Part shown: positions 23,778 through 34,713 of the stretch, piece by piece | Layout of the letters: the number at the start of each line of letters is the position of its first letter | Numbering within the stretch: the first letter of the stretch is position 1 | NCBI GenBank assembly: GCA_023053685.1 | Contig: JALIGW010000016.1 | Span: forward strand, 8,197,001-8,261,000 | DNA: 64,000 nucleotides | DNA from: Diadophis punctatus similis | Lineage: Eukaryota > Chordata > Lepidosauria > Squamata > Dipsadidae | Direction of reading: 5' to 3' | Translations under genes and position numbers: made by a program | The notes under the pieces: generated by a model | Database searches by the model: none | Seen by the model: only the letters and a program-made list of their open reading frames with translations | Told to the model about the DNA's origin: nothing

Positions 23778-24860
23778 TTTATTTTATTTTGTCAACACGT
23801 GTACAAGATAACAGGTATGATATAAACATAAACAAAAGCAAAGTATGTATGTATAGGTAAATTTAGACAATAGGACAGAAGGACAAGGACGGTAGGCACG
23901 ATGGTGCGCTTATGCACGCCCCTTACAGACCTCTTAGGAATGGGGAGAGGTCGACTGTAGATAGTCTAAGGTTAAAGTTTATGGGGTTTGGGGAAGAAAC
24001 CACAGAGTCAGGTAGTGCATTCCAGGCATTGATTACTCTGTTGCTGAAGTCGTATTTTCTGCAGTCGAGTTTCGAGCGGTTTACATTGAGTTTGAATCTA
24101 TTGTGTGCTCGTGTATTGTTGCGGTTGAAGCTGAAGTATTCATTGTCAGGTAGGACATTGTGGCAGATGATTTTATGAACTACATTTAGATCTGATTGAA
24201 GGCGACGTCGTTCTAAGTTGTCTAAGCCCAAAATTTCAAGTCTGGTGGAATAAGGTATTCTGTTGCGAGCAGAGGAATGGAGGACTCTTCTTGTGAAGTA
24301 TTTCTGGACTCTCTCAATTGTATTAATGTCCGATATGCAGTACGGGTTCCAGACAGGTGAGCTGTATTCGAGGATTGGTCTGGCAAATGTTTTATATGCT
24401 CTGGTTAGCAGAGTAATATTGCCAGAGAAGAAGCTATGCAAGATTAGGTTGACAACTCTTAGTGCCTTTTTTGGCAATGTTGTTACAATGGGCTCTGGCA
24501 CTTAGGTCATTAGATATGAGTACTCCAAGGTCTTTAACAGAGTGAGGGTCGTCTACAGGGTTGTGTCCTCCAAGTTTATATTTTGTGTTCGGATTTTTTT
24601 TGCCAATGTGTAAGACAGAGCATTTGTTGGTTGAGATTTGTAGTTGCCAGTTATCAGACCATTGTGATACATGGCCAAGGTCTTTTTGAAGGGTAGAAGT
24701 ATTGGCGGTGGTGTTGAATAGCTTAACATCGTTAGCAAAGAGAACACAGTTGCTTATAATATGATCACAAAGGTCGTTGTTGTAAAGAATAAATAGTGTT
24801 GGTCCTAGAATGCTGCCTTGAGGGACACCACTGTTGACAGGTGCAGGATTTGATAGGGCA
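23778..24860 (-). mobile_element. CR1-group LINE of snake type, 5'-truncated
   Basis: Minus-strand LINE with its 3' end at a TTTTATTTTATTTTG tail (about 23778-23792), about 130 bp of 3' UTR, then the reverse transcriptase. It begins at about 24860 in the PQGS block. A different family from the Rex1-like copy at 15.6-16.8 kb. Confidence 0.85.
23923..24860 (-). pseudogene. LINE reverse transcriptase remnant
   Basis: The downstream part (23923-24501) is open for 192 codons: ARPILEYSSPVWNPYCISDI, IERVQKYFTRRVLH, LDNLERRRLQSDLN and SNRVINAWNALPDSVVSS, the typical C-terminal region of CR1/jockey-like reverse transcriptases. Upstream, a frameshift (near 24490) separates it from CVLFANDVKLFN, in which the catalytic FADD reads FAND, and from the SVKDLGVLIS-like palm segment. 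The D-to-N change at the active site and the frame break show it is inactive. Confidence 0.85.
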
Positions 24861-24966
24861 TTCCCTATTTTAACTATTTGTTGCCTGTGTTACTTCCTGA
24901 ATTACTTCCTGACCAATAATTCCCTTCCCTCAATGTTTCTATTATTTCCTTTCCTTTGTTTCTTTA

Positions 24967-25322
24967 CAGGTATTCCTGGCTTACCAACCACTTGTTCAGC
25001 AACTACCTGAAGTTACGACAGTGCTGAAAAAGGAGACTTACGATCAGTCCTTAAAATTGTGGCCCTCACTGTAACCCATGGCCATGTGATTGCCATTTGC
25101 GATCTTCATAGTCAGCTTCCAAAAAGCAAACATCAATGGGGAAACCAGAAGGACGTCACAAGTCGTGGTCATGTGACATTGTGCTTAATGATCTACAGTG
25201 ATTCATTGAACATCTGCAGCGGGAATGACGCTGTAAGTCAGCATGATGTTTCATTTAATATTTGCAACACTTAGCAACAGAGTTGCCAGTCACAATTGCA
25301 ATCAGTAAGTGAAGACTACCTA
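24967..25322. mobile_element. pogo/Tigger-like MITE (TIR-3), copy 1
   Basis: Starts CAGGTATTCCTGGCTTACCA and ends GAAGACTACCTA, flanked by TA (24965-24966, 25323-25324). Body contains TGATTGCCATTTGCGATC and GTCATGTGACATT, shared with the copies at 56178 and 51839. The CAGGTAGTCCT terminus and TA duplication suggest a pogo-type (Tc1/mariner) origin; no transposase. Confidence 0.75.
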
Positions 25323-25324
25323 TA

Positions 25325-26844
25325 CTTTTATTAATTTAAAGAAATGTATAAAAAGCAGTATCAGTACGCTTGGAGGGAAGGGCATAGCAAAGTAAAAAGA
25401 GATGCCAGCATTGCACTTCTCCCAATTCTGGAATTTAAAATTGCATTTCACCCTGTCTGCAAATTTCCTAAACAGAATAATAGGTTATTTTCCTAAATTA
25501 TAAACATGCCTGCAAGATCTAGTTATACAACAATAACTAGATTATAATACTGGAAAAAGTAAGAACATTATGCATCCACAAAACATTTCAGAATCATTGC
25601 AGTGCAAAGAAAATTTAAAGGCCACACTTAAAATACTTTATTTTGGATACTCCAATTAGAGATGCTGTGATTGTTTATGAAGTTAGTGCAGGTTAAGCAC
25701 CCATTTTAATACTCAATATGATAAAAATAGACTTTGAGATCCCTATTATGTCTCTTTATCCAATTCCACATACTATAATCATTCATTTCACACAGAGACA
25801 AGATCATCTCTTTCTTTTTATTACCCTGACAACACTAATAAAGATTACCAAAATGTATTTTTCTGTGGGCAAAGTTATCTTCTATGATATGCAAAGCTTT
25901 AGAAAGAAGTTTACTAGATACGGATGGATTCTTGTAAAACTGCAGATGCTTTTCATAAATCACCAGGTGGTACGATGCTGCCCTACAGCGTCAGCTATTT
26001 ATTCAAAACTGTCATATGAACCATCCTGTAATGGCAGGGTGGGTTAGGCACAAATATGTTTCTACCTAGATAAGAATTCGTGGATGCAAAGATGCCTATA
26101 TTCTAACAGGGTGACAAAGAAAAGGAATGGAAGATGGGACCTATTTTAATAGAATAGGCTTGACCCTCAGTTAAGCTTTGAAATTGAAATTGCAAAAAAA
26201 AAGATGATTAAATTATGTAATTTATGAAAATATGTATAAAGAAGTTATTACAAAAATGGCAGTCCTCTGGTAATTTAATATTTCAGCACTGCCAAAATAA
26301 CTTGACGTTTTTTTAATGAGCAACCAGGCAGAACCAGTTATTTTGTTTTGGTTGTGGTTTTTTTTGCCAACTCCAATGAACAAGAACATTTTTCCTATAT
26401 TTGATTTATTTAATTAATTGACTGATGTGCCACCCATCTCACTATAGAAAGCGACTCTAGATGGCTTGCCAATATAATAGAATCCCATATATATAAACAT
26501 TTTAAAAAATTACAGCTAACATATCTGCATCTTAAATCTCTGTTAACGCTTAAACAAGGATTTCATAAATGTAAAGTATTTTATTTTTTACATTTTATAT
26601 TAGGTAGTGGCTATTTTATTAAAGTGCTAGTTGCCTAGAAAATATTTCAGTCTGGAAAAGCAGGTATTTCATAATGGGCATCTGCCGGGGCAGAGTCATA
26701 AAAGTCACGATGGAGTTGCGATCATATAATCAACACCCTCTTTTTAATTTGTGCTATGCATATAAAAAGGAAGGTGGGGCTTTGACTGCCCAGTTGAACT
26801 GGAGTACCCCTATGGATGCTCTTGTTTTCCAAGCTCATCAAAAT
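25325..26844. other. Unassigned spacer with an eroded LINE-tail-like patch
   Basis: 26403-26475 (TTTATTTAATTAATTG, GCCACCCATCTCACTA) resembles an eroded hairpin LINE tail. The rest is not recognised. Confidence 0.4.
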
Positions 26845-27240
26845 TGCAACTAAAAAAAAAAATCAGGAGTCTGGTAGCATTTTTTCTGGTTACTCCTTTT
26901 TATTAAAAGGTATAAATTCACATGAGCTGAAGCTCACTTCATCAAATGCCTAAAGGAACTGGACAGATGTAGGATTTAAACTGGGATGAGACGGGAGGGG
27001 GAAAGAAAGAGACAAGGTGGTTTATGCAGATGCAGGTTACATGGGATAAAAATTGCTAGGAGCTTGTTAACGATTGTAACATGTTAAAAATTGTGTTTAT
27101 TGAGATAGTTTGAAATCTTTTGAGGTATGTCAGTTCAACAATCTCTTGCTCAGTGATGCTGTTAAAGTCTGTTTTCTAAGATGCTCACTTTGAGATTTGC
27201 AGACATTGAAATGCTGCGACATTACTTTGTCCTTGCAGGG
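26845..27240 (-). mobile_element. Penelope-type fragment with hammerhead-like remnant
   Basis: On the minus strand, GCATTTGATGAAGTGAGC, TTCAGCTCATG, then ACTCCTGA-type sequence near AGTCTGGTAGCA (plus strand). This is the dispersed reptile repeat whose consensus carries CTGATGAAGTGxGC and GCxCACGAAAGC. I take it as a Penelope-like terminal region; the rest of the 400 bp is non-coding. Confidence 0.5.
26918..26946 (-). ncRNA. Degenerate hammerhead-like motif
   Basis: Minus strand TTGATGA, then a perfect 6-bp stem II GTGAGC/GCTCAT-type helix with TTCA loop, then TGTGAA in place of CGAAA. First core base (C to T) and the GAAA box are mutated, so this is a relic. Confidence 0.4.
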
Positions 27241-27248
27241 GTTCTGAT

Positions 27249-27435
27249 CAGTGGTGGGTTGCTACCAGTTCGCCCCAGTTCGAGTGAACTGGTAGTGGCT
27301 GCGGCGGGAGGCTCCGCCCACCCGCCCGGACATCATCATGGACAATCTGCGCATGTGCAAAAGCTGCGCGAGCAAAGCAAGCAAGCAAGCGCACATCTCC
27401 GAACCGGTAGCAAAGGTAAGTGAAACCCATTACTG
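27249..27435. mobile_element. hAT-A family non-autonomous element
   Basis: Starts CAGTGGTGGGTTGCTACCAG, ends AACCCATTACTG. Flanks GTTCTGAT and GTTCCGAT match at 7 of 8. 187 bp, GC-rich, non-coding. Confidence 0.9.
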
Positions 27436-27443
27436 GTTCCGAT

Positions 27444-28772
27444 GTTAAAACTGTACCCATTAATTTTTTGCACAATTATTTAGATCAAAATCACATATAT
27501 CGAAAGGTCTCAAGAAACCCAATGACCTTCAGTTCCCCAAACTCCAAGAAATCAAAGCTGAACCTTATATAACTCTATCTTATTTCTAAGAAGAAACAGA
27601 AATGGCCATATAGGAAACATCTGCAAAGATATGTTAAGACCTTGTCATTCTGATAATTAAGAACATAGCCAACATCTTGAAATGGACCAGAATTGCTTAT
27701 GGGCAGCTATTATACAATACTAGTGAACACAACATATTATCTGTGAAGGCTGCCCTGTAATAATTAGCATCAGCTCTCTAGGTGTCATGGAGAAAGCCTA
27801 TTATATATTATTCTGACATTTTGCTCTGATCCTTTTAGCGCAGATTTAGTATGTTCCACTGTACTGACTCCTTAATGATTTCATTGTGCACAACCAAAGA
27901 AGAAAATGTCACCTTTTTTTGATCAGCAGGAAATAATATCTTGCCTATCATATTTCAAGTTGCATTTCTTGATTCAAATCCTGGGCTGAGTACCATACAA
28001 TTTTAAGACTGTTATTACCACTGCTGTCCAGTATTTCAACCTTACCAATATTTGAATGTTATTTTGAAACATGTTTTTTTCTGAAATTCATCTTTTATTA
28101 TCATTACTGCTACCGGTAGGTACAGTCTCTTTTTTGATAATTTAGACCAATTATTTGCCTTCTTTTGGTCTACAATGAATGTCATTTTCCAAGACCAGCT
28201 CTTTGAGTTTCACTGATGGCACAGAGAACACAGAGAGAAGGATAGTATCAAAGGAGACCAATCTTTGCTAAGAGCCAGATAAAAATCATGGTCATTTCGA
28301 TGCTATGTAATGAGACCGGTAAGGCAAATGATGCACACAATCAGAACTTCATCCTGGAAATTCATTTCCTATCAGTATCTCTTGAATGAACTGAACTTTT
28401 TTGCTGCAATACATATACCAGATCAAAATTACAGCTTAACATGAGATTTGCATTCATATCAGAATGCTTGTTTCTGGATTTATCCATGGCATATAAGCAT
28501 TTGGTTTTTTAAAAAAATCCTTCCGCAATTCTGCATCCATAACATTTACTGCACACATTAGTTGTTGCAATATTCAAATTACACATGCAAACGATGAAAC
28601 CAGGAGACATGGTAAAATAATTTTGGAGGAAGAAAGGACAATGAATATATGCAAGGATTAAAACGAAAAAAGTGTGAAAGAGTAGTAAAGATAACACAAA
28701 GAGAAGACTAAAATCTTGCACACATGGCTTTCTTTCTATGATACATTGTGATAGTTCAACACCCTTAAGATG
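27444..28772. other. Unassigned spacer
   Basis: No gene or repeat recognised. Confidence 0.5.
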
Positions 28773-28782
28773 TGCACACGCA

Positions 28783-29460
28783 GCACATCCCCGTCATGTT
28801 GGAAGTGAAGAAGGGATTTGGAACATATTATCATTTATGGTGGATTTGTGTGAGCACAAAAAAATATTGGAATAAAATTAGACTATGGTTAAAAGAGATA
28901 ATGGAAGAAGACATAGATCGGAAACCGGAATTATTTTTATTGGGCATAATAGAAAAAAAATACAAAAAGGAAATACAATATTTAATTATACATATCATAA
29001 CGGCGGCAAGAATAATCTCCGCACAATATTGGAAAAATGAGGGTATACCAAAAGATGAAGAAATAATAAGAAAAATTTTGGAATGTGCGGAGATGGATAA
29101 ACTAACAAAGGAAATAAAAGAAAAAGAAGAGACGGACTATTACTTAATATGGAATAAATTATATGAATGGTTAGAGGAGAGAAAGAAGAAGTAAAAGAGT
29201 GCATAGATAGGGGTAAGAAACGAGATTGTTGATATTTGAATGATTATAATAAATGTTTAATGTAAAATATCATAGGAAACTTAAGAAATATAGAATAAGT
29301 AAATTACGATATGTAAATATATATAAAAGGGATAATTTAAATGTGGATATATACCGATGCAAGCTTATTGTAAATAGGGGGATTTGATTTGTTGGTTTTG
29401 TTGGTTTTGTATGTGTTTGTGTTATATGTGTATTCAATAAAAAATTAGGAAAAAAAGGTA
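28783..29460 (+). mobile_element. L1 LINE, 5'-truncated
   Basis: About 680 bp: the end of ORF2, a 3' UTR of about 240 bp, an AATAAA signal (about 29434-29439) and a short A-rich tail. Target duplication TGCACACGCA at 28773-28782 and 29461-29470, the signature of target-primed insertion. Its 3' UTR is unlike that of the ORF1-only element at 44.4-47.0 kb. Confidence 0.88.
28784..29194 (+). pseudogene. L1 ORF2p C-terminal fragment
   Basis: Open frame of about 135 codons ending at the natural ORF2 stop. Reads YYHLWWICVSTKKYWNKI (the H-x-WW-x-C part of the L1 C-terminal segment), then PELFLLGIIEKKYKK, LIIHIITAARIISAQYWKN and a lysine/glutamate-rich end. ORF2p of about 1250 residues normally supplies endonuclease and reverse transcriptase; both are missing through 5' truncation. 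No stop codons, so recent. Confidence 0.88.
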
Positions 29461-29553
29461 TGCACACGCAAAGCAGTTCAAGAGTAAACTATCATTAAAC
29501 TTGTTTTCTCATACATGCTGACTTAATGAGCTTGGTTTACTTTTGTATTAATG

Positions 29554-29689
29554 CAGTGTTTCCCAACCTTGGCCACTTGAAGATGTCTGGACTTCAACTC
29601 CCAGAATTCCCCAGCCAGCGAATGCTGGCTGGGGAATTCTGGGAGTTGAAGTCCAGACATCTTCAAGTGGCCAAGGTTGGGAAACACTG
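29554..29689. mobile_element. hAT-B hairpin MITE
   Basis: Almost perfect hairpin: CAGTGTTTCCCAACCTTGGC to CAAGGTTGGGAAACACTG, centre CCAGCGAATGCTGG. Flanks TATTAATG and TATTAATA match at 7 of 8. The near-identity of the two arms indicates a young copy. Confidence 0.93.
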
Positions 29690-29697
29690 TATTAATA

Positions 29698-30223
29698 GGA
29701 CACATGAACCTAGCTGCTAAGATCTTAGCTACTATAAATTAGACTACAGTGACTTTTTCAGCAATCTATGGATAATAGCAACAATGGCTTCCCTGGCAGC
29801 CTTTTAGTAAAACAACACTCTCTATGAAGCCATGTTGCAAAGGCACTGACAGTATGCTCTACAAATTCCCAATGTATTTCTCCAGATTTAAAGTCATTTG
29901 CCCCAATGGCTTAGACTCCAGAACATGTCCTTCAAAAAAAAAAAGTTGTCTGGCTAAAAAGGGGTGACATAATCCAGACCTGACCCCTTTTATTAACCAT
30001 AGTTAAGACCCTGGAAGCATTACATCTTAAATAGCAAATTGCAGCTTTGCGTATTTTATTATAAATCCCTTTCTAATCATTCTCTCCCTTCTCCCTTTTT
30101 CTCTGTTACAAAAGACTGCAGTACAGTAATGGGAAATTTTTTCTCTGAATATCCTATACTTTATTTTATCTTATTTTTATCTGTTTTATTTGTATCCTTT
30201 ATTATTTCCGTCCTCCTTCTTAC
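29698..30223. other. Putative DDX10 intron, 5' of next (unseen) exon
   Basis: Just 3' (gene sense) of the exon at 30224-30280; no repeat recognised apart from short A runs. Confidence 0.5.
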
Positions 30224-30280
30224 CTTTGCATTCATCTTCCTGGCTTCCCTTCTAGCTGCCTTTTCTTTAAGCCTTTTCTC
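30224..30280 (-). CDS. DDX10: DDX10 coding exon (19 codons)
   Basis: Encodes EKRLKEKAARREARKMNAK, a basic alpha-helical stretch in the C-terminal tail of DDX10, directly following the KHR end of the exon at 39640-39801. Acceptor TTCTTTACAG precedes it (gene sense) and donor GTAAG follows at 30219-30223. Length 57 bp, phase 0 on both sides. The human protein has a closely similar run with the same EKRLKE and ARREA blocks. The following residues in orthologues are acidic (DEEEAFLDW and so on) and must be on the next exon. Confidence 0.9.
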
Positions 30281-30547
30281 CTGTAAAGAACAAAATTAAA
30301 CATAAGAACATAAAGCAGTGTAGAACAAAGAAGCAACTTGAACCAAGAATGGGGCTTTATGAAGAACCTTTTTGGACATGCCTACATATCACCACCATTA
30401 GTTTTTTTGTAGGCATAATAATGAATACATGATCGGAAAGAGTTCCCATTTAGCCTTATATTTAACAAGCAATTGCCTGTGCATTTATGCATTCTGTAAT
30501 GTTGGCTTAACATAAATGTAGACTGCAGTATTTCTAAATGCTCTATT

Positions 30548-30682
30548 CAGTGTTTCTCAACCTTGGCAGTTTGAAGATGTGTGGACTTCAACTCCCAGAA
30601 TTCCCCAGCCAGCGTTGCTGGCTGGGGAATTCTGGGAGTTGAAGTCCACACATCTTCAAACTGCCAAGGTTGAGAAACACTG
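30548..30682. mobile_element. hAT-B hairpin MITE
   Basis: CAGTGTTTCTCAACCTTGGC to GGTTGAGAAACACTG, centre CAGCGTTGCTGG, arms nearly identical. Flanking 8-mers (GCTCTATT, CCTATCTA) do not match well. Lies in the DDX10 intron about 270 bp upstream (gene sense) of the 30224 exon. Confidence 0.88.
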
Positions 30683-31156
30683 CCTATCTATTTTCAATTT
30701 AGAGATAAGTAGAGAGATAAATATACGGACCAACATTTGTCTCTCAGGCTGTGGCAGATTTTCTTTCTGATGTATAGGACCGTGAACCAACCACAGGATG
30801 ACGGGACCGCAGAATAGGACACCAACGTGTAAGTCTTCTGTTAGTAACCTTCATCTTTTCCAACCATGTAAGTGATTGCAGTGAACTCTCAACCCCATTA
30901 ACAAACCCTTAAGGTTTCCATTATTCGTTTTAGAGCTTAGGTCTCTTTTTCTATGGTGCACACAGAAAAATCATGAACTCTGTGATACGCTGCACTTGTT
31001 ATTTAGTCACTAAGTCTCTTCATAACCCCATGGACCCCCCAGTCACTAAGTTTGTTCACAACCCCATGGATCATAGCACACCAGTCCCCGTGTCTTCCAC
31101 TGTCACTCTGACCCAGCCCAAATTCACGTTCACTGCGTCGATGACACTATCTAACC

Positions 31157-31682
31157 CAGGGGTGGGTTCCTAATTTTTTTTACTACCACTCTGTGGGCGT
31201 GGCTTATTTTGTGGGAGTGGCTTGCCGGCCATGTGACTGGGTGGGCATGGCTTCTCGGACTGCTAAAGGGAGGGGAACTGAGATAGGTCCTGCCGCCCAT
31301 TCCCCCTCCCCTCAGCAGCTTGAGAAGCCTCGAACGTGCGAAAATGCCTAGGATCATCACTGCATGTTCGTGGCTTCTCAGACTGCTGAAGGGAGGGGAA
31401 TGGAGATAGCTCCTGCCGCCCGTTCTTTCAGCGTCTCACACACTCCCTCAGCCATCCTCCCCTGCTTGGACTCACTGTGGGGTTTGAAGGCAGCGCATGC
31501 GCAGTGCCGGAAGCTCGGCTTCTGGGCATGCGCAGAAGAAATTTTTTTTAAAAAAGTAAAAAAAAAATTTAAAAAATGGCGGCGCCCAGGCACCAGCAAC
31601 CGACCGCACCGGTACTGTGATGTCACCAGCGGGCCGCTACCGGTGCTATAGAGTGGACCGCACCTGTAGGAACCCACCACTG
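31157..31682. mobile_element. hAT-A element nested in Bov-B
   Basis: CAGGGGTGGGTTCCTA to TAGGAACCCACCACTG; perfect duplication ATCTAACC at 31149-31156 and 31683-31690, where one copy belongs to the Bov-B sequence. 526 bp, with two internal copies of a GCTTCTCrGACTGCT segment (31249, 31371) and GCATGCGCAG motifs. Confidence 0.95.
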
Positions 31683-31690
31683 ATCTAACC

Positions 31691-31823
31691 ATCTCATCTT
31701 TTGCCATTCCCTTCTCCTTTTGCCTTCAATCTTTCCCAATATCAGAGTCTTTTCCAATGAGTCCTCTCTTCTCATTTGATGGCCAAGGTATTTGAGCTTC
31801 AGCTCTGTCCTTTCAAAGGACAA
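31691..31823 (-). pseudogene. Bov-B reverse transcriptase C-terminal fragment
   Basis: Reads LKLKYLGHQMRREDSLEKT, LILGKIEGKRRREWQKMRWL, the Bov-B/RTE C-terminal motif (GHxMRREDSLEKTLMLGKIEG in other copies). Frame runs into the hAT insertion. Non-functional. Confidence 0.88.
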
Positions 31824-32031
31824 TCAAGGTTGATTTCCCTTAGTATTGACTGATTTGAACTCCTTGCAATCCAAGGGACTCTCAAGAATCTTCTCCAATA
31901 CCACAATTCAAAAGCATCAATTGATACTCCGCCTTCTTTATGGTCTGATTTTCACAGCCATACGTTACTATTGGGAAGACCATAGCTTTGACTGTATGGA
32001 CCTTTGTCGGTTCCTGTTTGGTGGGTACTAG

Positions 32032-33191
32032 ATTTGGGAAAGGGTAGTCTAAACAGGATGCCCTCTATTCTGGGTGCAAGATAATTTCTCCATCCTAGTA
32101 GCATTATGGAGCACAAAGAAGGCAACTATAAATAATTATTCCTGGCTCTCTTTGCCACATTAGCAGTTTGTTTTCCCAATATTTATTTCAACATATGGAT
32201 GCACTCATACAGATCAATGAACGTTGCTATAATTTATTTTACAGAGACTCCATTTATTTCAATTATTGTCAGGGTAATTAAAGTTGGAATGAGAGATATG
32301 GGTCACAAACTACTCCAGATTAAACATCAGTGATATTGTTCTTCTCCTTTTCTTGTCATCTTTAGACATATCAGTAACCCAACTGTGACTTGTTTAATTC
32401 TTGTACATTCAGTGTAAATACCTTGACTCTGTAAGTCAGTACTCAATTTTCTACCGCCTCCAGCCCAATTTCCAAGCTACTTTGTTGTGACCTTCTATGC
32501 TGTATCCTGTCAACCTATGTCACTTGCCCATTTCTCTCAAAATCTAGTTGCTCGGCTTAAAACACTACCACTGAAAAGGAGCTGCAACACACTATTAATA
32601 ATGACCTGGGAGAAAGAAAGAGGCGAGGAGATGAGACAGAGAAAGGGCATGGGGCAAGTTCAGACAGTTTGCCAAATCAGAAGATGAAAATAGATTTGGG
32701 GAGGAAAACATTCAAAATTAATCAGAGAGACTATTCCAAGCATAGGAGACATTGCTACACGGTGCTATTTTGGTGACATTCATCTATCACCCTTGTATAA
32801 ATTAAGCACAACACAGAAAAACAAGGAAGGCAAGAGGGCAAAATCATCAGTGCTACAACTGTGCAAATTTCAATCGTTTCAGAAAGGCTTGCATGGGAAC
32901 AAGAGGCAAATCTCTAGAAACTGGAGATTACAGAGCAGAGATACCTGGTCAGTTTTGCCCATTGAGAGGGAAAGTATATGGAGAGAATGGAGTCCCATTT
33001 CATGGGGAAACAGTGGGAATATACATCCAGTGCATTTTTAAAACTGTCATTTTCTATGCACAAAGAACATACGCATCGATTTTATAATCATAATTAATAC
33101 ATAAGTGTACTATTTGCATGAGGATATTTATCAATCCATATTTATCAAAGAGCAGGCCACATTGAGAATATATCTGCTGAACAAAACTCCG
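32032..33191. other. DDX10 intron, unassigned
   Basis: No recognisable repeat; open frames here have no motifs. Confidence 0.5.
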
Positions 33192-33318
33192 CATTGGTGA
33201 CAGGAAGGGCATCCGACCATTAAACACTCTGCTAGCTCCATTCAGTTGCCCAGACTCCACCCGGCAAGGGATTATGGGGTCGTTAAAAGATTATGATGAT
33301 GATGATGATGATGATGTA
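33192..33318 (+). mobile_element. Bov-B 3' tail (or SINE with Bov-B-type tail)
   Basis: GACAGGAAGGGCATCCGACC, CACTCTGCTAGCTCCATTC, GGGATTATGGGGTCGTTAAA then (GAT)n at 33289-33317. This is the Bov-B 3' end with its trinucleotide tail, plus orientation. Squamate SINEs with Bov-B-like tails share it, so the head is undecided. Confidence 0.8.
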
Positions 33319-33905
33319 CTAGCTAAAGAGCATTAAAGAGGGCAGAGAAATCCTACAAAGAACTATTTGTAGTATGGTAAGGGACAACATAAAATTATTT
33401 TATGTGCAAAAAAAAAAGCAGAACAAAAAAGGGGAGTCGAGATAACTAAAGTCTCCTTCTAAACAAAAGTTATTAGATTTATTCACAGAAAGAGTACAAC
33501 ATGTTTGGACATTTATCATAATGTCAAAACTCTGCAAGCAAGATTCCAACAAACATCCAGATTGTTGGCAATTGATAGCTTCAAGACATACAGTACTGTA
33601 TACTTCCTATGTATTTTAATATGCCTGCCAACATGTCACAACTGGGGAATTAAAAAAATAAAGAACAAAAAAACTCATTTTAAGTGACAAAAAAAACACC
33701 GAAATGGATCGAGGAGCATATTACAGGAAAAAATTACAAATGTAGAGGAGTGGGAGATTGTGTTCTTTATATTCAGAAAAAGAACATCTTGACAATTTTA
33801 TGAGAAGTTATTCTACTTATAGTAACACTATTGTTAGCATAACTATTAGAGCCCAACAGTTATTCTGAGCCCAAGAGTTATTCTAATCATTATCATCATC
33901 ATCAC
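33319..33905. other. DDX10 intron, unassigned
   Basis: A-rich, nothing recognised. Confidence 0.5.
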
Positions 33906-33907
33906 AT

Positions 33908-34080
33908 AGTAACAGAGTTGGAAGGGACCTTGGAGCAGTAGTGGGTTCTAAAACTCGTTGCTACCGGTTCGCACGCAGAAGCATCCTGGGCGGCTGGGCG
34001 GAGCCTTCTACCGCTACCACTACCGGTTCACAGAACTGACAGCAACCCACCGCTGCCTTGGAGGTCTTCTAGCCCAACAC
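33908..34080 (-). mobile_element. CR1 3' tip split by a hAT element
   Basis: TAACAGAGTTGGAAGGGACC before the insert and CCTTGGAGGTCTTCTAGCCC after it are continuous CR1 3' end sequence, compare 6447-6485. Only about 50 bp of CR1 remain. Confidence 0.88.
33936..34055. mobile_element. hAT-A element (120 bp) nested in CR1
   Basis: CAGTAGTGGGTTCTAAAAC to AGCAACCCACCGCTG; perfect duplication CCTTGGAG at 33928-33935 and 34056-34063, the duplicated bases being CR1 consensus. Shortest hAT-A copy in the window. Confidence 0.95.
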
Positions 34081-34086
34081 TTATCA

Positions 34087-34420
34087 CCATCTATTAAATT
34101 TACATATTCAGTGACTCTGAGCGGTTTATAAATCGTTAAAATGATTTTGAAACAAAGGGGGGAGGGAGGAAAAAGCAGAAAGGTGGCAGAAATGATAAAA
34201 CCAGATAAAAACAAAGAGAAAGAGGGGATCGAATCATGTTCACCAGAGTCCTGGGCAAAGAGCCAGGTCTTCATAGCCCTTTAAAATATCTGTAGGGTGG
34301 GGGCTCTTCCAATTTCAGGGGGAACCTCATTCCAGAGGGCAGGCACTGAGACAGAGAATGCACAATTCTAGGTTCCCATAAATGGCATTGTTTAATTGAA
34401 GGATTAATCATCTTTTACAG
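34087..34420 (-). mobile_element. L2-like LINE 3' fragment, minus strand
   Basis: Reverse complement encodes AMKTWLFAQDSGEHDS and, upstream, an ALWNEVPPEI-like stretch, the same C-terminal motif as the plus-strand copy at 36530. The 3' end has an eroded GACTCTGAGCGG tail hairpin. Confidence 0.7.
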
Positions 34421-34705
34421 TTCAGGTAAAAGAGTGTGCTCTTTTACCTAAACGAAGAGTTGTGGCTTTATGTGATCTTATGCTTTTGCTTATTTTCCAC
34501 CTTACTGAAATTTAGTGGTTTATGTACAAATTCTAAAATACATATAGATTTACATCTTGATTATCCATATACATCTTGCTAACCTTTTTAATAAAAGAAA
34601 ACAGATTTATTTTTGCTGGAAATATACTTGATCTGAAATGTACTTGATCTGCATAATATCATCTCTATGTTTTCTTGATGCCAGAATAATGAGCAGAATA
34701 CTTCT
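34421..34705. other. DDX10 intron, short unassigned stretch
   Basis: Nothing recognised. Confidence 0.45.
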
Positions 34706-34713
34706 TGCTAGCC

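Larger units (their letters stand above)
30990..32031 (-). mobile_element. Bov-B (RTE clade) LINE fragment, interrupted by a hAT element
   Basis: Plus-strand text is the reverse complement of Bov-B 3' sequence: AACCCCATGGA repeats (31023-31075), CACTGCGTCGATGACACTAT, then (after the hAT insert) CATCTCATCTTTTGCCATTC, TCTTTCCCAATATCAGAGTC, CTTGCAATCCAAGGGACTCT and AATTCAAAAGCATCAATTG. Joining 31156 to 31691 restores Bov-B continuity. Bov-B is characteristic of squamates and of mammals that acquired it horizontally. Confidence 0.92.

Noticed and set aside
28784..29194. Independent host gene of 140 codons
   Set aside because: It is the C-terminus of L1 ORF2, followed by an L1 3' UTR, A tail and target duplication.
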